Below, piece by piece: positions 63,099 to 64,000 of a DNA stretch of 64,000 nucleotides. The DNA comes from JB111 sp049856175. GTDB lineage: Bacteria > Actinomycetota > Actinomycetes > Actinomycetales > Actinomycetaceae. Numbering within the stretch: the stretch's first letter is position 1; every line of letters begins with the position of its first letter. Under the pieces are notes generated by a model, which was not told the DNA's origin, did no database searches, and was given only the letters and a program-made list of their open reading frames with translations. The DNA is taken from contig NZ_JBNDNA010000009.1 of NCBI RefSeq assembly GCF_049856175.1, positions 1 to 64,000 on the forward strand, written 5' to 3'. The position numbers and the translations under genes were made by a program.

Positions 63099-63401
63099 CT
63101 ACGGACGCAGTGCCCGCGCCTCGCCCTCGAGCAGCACCGGGACGCCGTCGCGCACCGGGTACGCCAGGCCCGAGTCGGCCGAGCGCAGCTCCGGGGTGCC
63201 GTCCGGGGCGACGTCGTCGGTGAGCTCGCCCCCGCTGACGGGACACCTCAGCAGCGCCCGCACCCACGGCTCGAGCCCTCCGCGGCCGACGGACGCGCCG
63301 TCGGCGCGCACCGCGCGGACGGGCTCCTCGGGGCCGGCGTGCTCGTCCTGGACGACGGGCGCGTCCGCGCGGGCGTGGCGCGGGCCCTGGTCCTCGCTCA
63401 T
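63099..63401 (-). CDS. Trm112-like small protein
   Basis: The 100-residue protein has a disordered N-terminal half (about 45 residues), then the Trm112/DUF343 core LLRCPVSGGELTD...GLAYPVRDGVPVLL. Only one Cys of the usual zinc knuckle is left, as in many bacterial members. It probably acts as a small activator or partner protein. The ATG at 63401 overlaps the DUF3499 gene stop (ATGA). Confidence 0.8.
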   Translation of the reverse strand: MSEDQGPRHARADAPVVQDEHAGPEEPVRAVRADGASVGRGGLEPWVRALLRCPVSGGELTDDVAPDGTPELRSADSGLAYPVRDGVPVLLEGEARALRP

Positions 63402-63841
63402 CTCGGCTCACTCTCGTCCGTGGTGGTGTCGTCGCCGCCGCGCAGGAGGCGCAGGTGCCCGCGGCGGGTGATCTCGTGCTCGCGCGCGGGCGGCTCGCCC
63501 GTCACCGGGGCCGGCGTCCCGCGGCGCACGGCGACGGCCCGCTCGGCCGGCCGGTGCTCGCGCGGCCCGCGCCTCGCGGCGGCCCGGACGGCGTCGGCGA
63601 GGGCCTCGATGTCGTCCGACGACGGCGGGGCGGCCTCGAAGGACGTGCTCAGCCGGACGACGTCCCAGCCGCGCGGCACGGACAGCCGACCGGCGTGCAC
63701 GTCGCACAGGTCGTAGGCGTGGGGCTCCGGCGTGGCCGAGAGCGGGCCGAGCACGGCGGTGGAGTCGGCGTAGACGTAGGTGAGGGTGGCCGCGGCCGAG
63801 CGGGTGCACGACGGCTTGGTGCACTGGCGGACGGCTCTCAC
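63398..63841 (-). CDS. DUF3499 family protein
   Basis: The 147-residue actinobacterial protein has a CTKPSC zinc-ribbon-like motif near the start, then TLTYVYADSTAVLGPLS, EPHAYDLCDVHAGRLSVPRGW and a basic tail. The family is conserved across actinobacteria and its function is unknown. The GTG at 63841 is set by the DUF3499 start consensus. A TAGCGT box lies eight bases upstream, so the mRNA may be almost leaderless. It is coupled to the Trm112-like gene. Confidence 0.88.
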   Translation of the reverse strand: MRAVRQCTKPSCTRSAAATLTYVYADSTAVLGPLSATPEPHAYDLCDVHAGRLSVPRGWDVVRLSTSFEAAPPSSDDIEALADAVRAAARRGPREHRPAERAVAVRRGTPAPVTGEPPAREHEITRRGHLRLLRGGDDTTTDESEPR

Positions 63842-63966
63842 ACCGGTCGACGCTACCTGGTCCGGGGCGCCGGGCGCGGGCGGGCGCGGCGTTCCCTGCG
63901 CCACTGTCCCCGTGCCGGCCCGCCCGTACCGACCTGCCCGTACCACCGCGTCGCGGCGCGCCGACC

Positions 63967-63978
63967 TAGGATCGAGGC
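63967..63978 (+). promoter_or_regulatory. Leaderless-type promoter (TAGGAT, 6-nt spacing)
   Basis: TAGGAT at 63967-63972 lies six bases before the GTG at 63979, identical in geometry to the boxes before menB, menE and lysR. Confidence 0.55.
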
Positions 63979-64000
63979 GTGCCCGAGTCGACGAGCCCTC
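63979..64000 (+). CDS. Start of a gene cut by the window end
   Basis: Only seven codons are visible (GTG, reading MPESTSP). A divergent neighbour of DUF3499 in related actinobacteria is often a zincin-like metallopeptidase, but nothing in these codons can confirm that. Confidence 0.4.

Overview
The window is 64 kb of very GC-rich DNA with GTG starts, many 4-nt ATGA/GTGA gene overlaps, WXG100/EccC-type secretion genes, a complete menaquinone route and a DUF3499 gene. Together these point to an actinobacterium, most likely of the Micrococcales (Cellulomonas/Georgenia-like). The genus is inference; no rRNA is present. No tRNA, rRNA or CRISPR array was seen, and no gene-free stretch exceeds about 240 bases.

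Region 1 (1-12 kb): a complete IS3-family element starts exactly at base 1. It abuts a type VII secretion locus with three substrate-like genes on the + strand, then RDD protein and eccD on the - strand and eccC on the + strand. All three substrate-like genes are damaged: one has lost its 5' part at the IS, one has an in-frame TAG and one an in-frame TAA. The membrane and ATPase genes look intact. eccB, eccE and mycP are not in the window.

Region 2 (12-25.5 kb): mannitol dehydrogenase/sugar kinase pair; DUF255 thioredoxin-fold protein; peptide/nickel-type ABC importer operon; a divergent signal-less substrate-binding-fold protein coupled to an MFS exporter; an OsmC-like protein; and an orphan transposase OrfA-like gene.

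Region 3 (25.6-48.9 kb, nearly all - strand): grcC-like polyprenyl diphosphate synthase, a complete nuoA-N complex I operon, menJ, menG, two small membrane proteins, an HtrA-type protease and menF. Quinone synthesis and the quinone-reducing complex therefore lie side by side.

Region 4 (49-54.9 kb): an accessory catabolic unit between menF and menD. It holds a SsuABC/TauABC-type importer, a sugar-type NAD-epimerase/dehydrogenase and an FAD oxidoreductase in one - strand operon, with a divergent LysR regulator. The intergenic region carries two LTTR-like palindromes.

Region 5 (54.9-64 kb): menD-menC (-), then menB, menE and menA (+), a cation diffusion facilitator, an acidic lipoprotein, a Trm112-like protein, DUF3499 and the start of a further gene. 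menB, menE, lysR and the last gene share a TANNNT box exactly six bases before the start codon, the arrangement of leaderless actinobacterial transcripts. menF, D, C, E, B, A, G, J and a long-chain prenyl diphosphate synthase are present. menH and a dedicated DHNA-CoA thioesterase were not seen.
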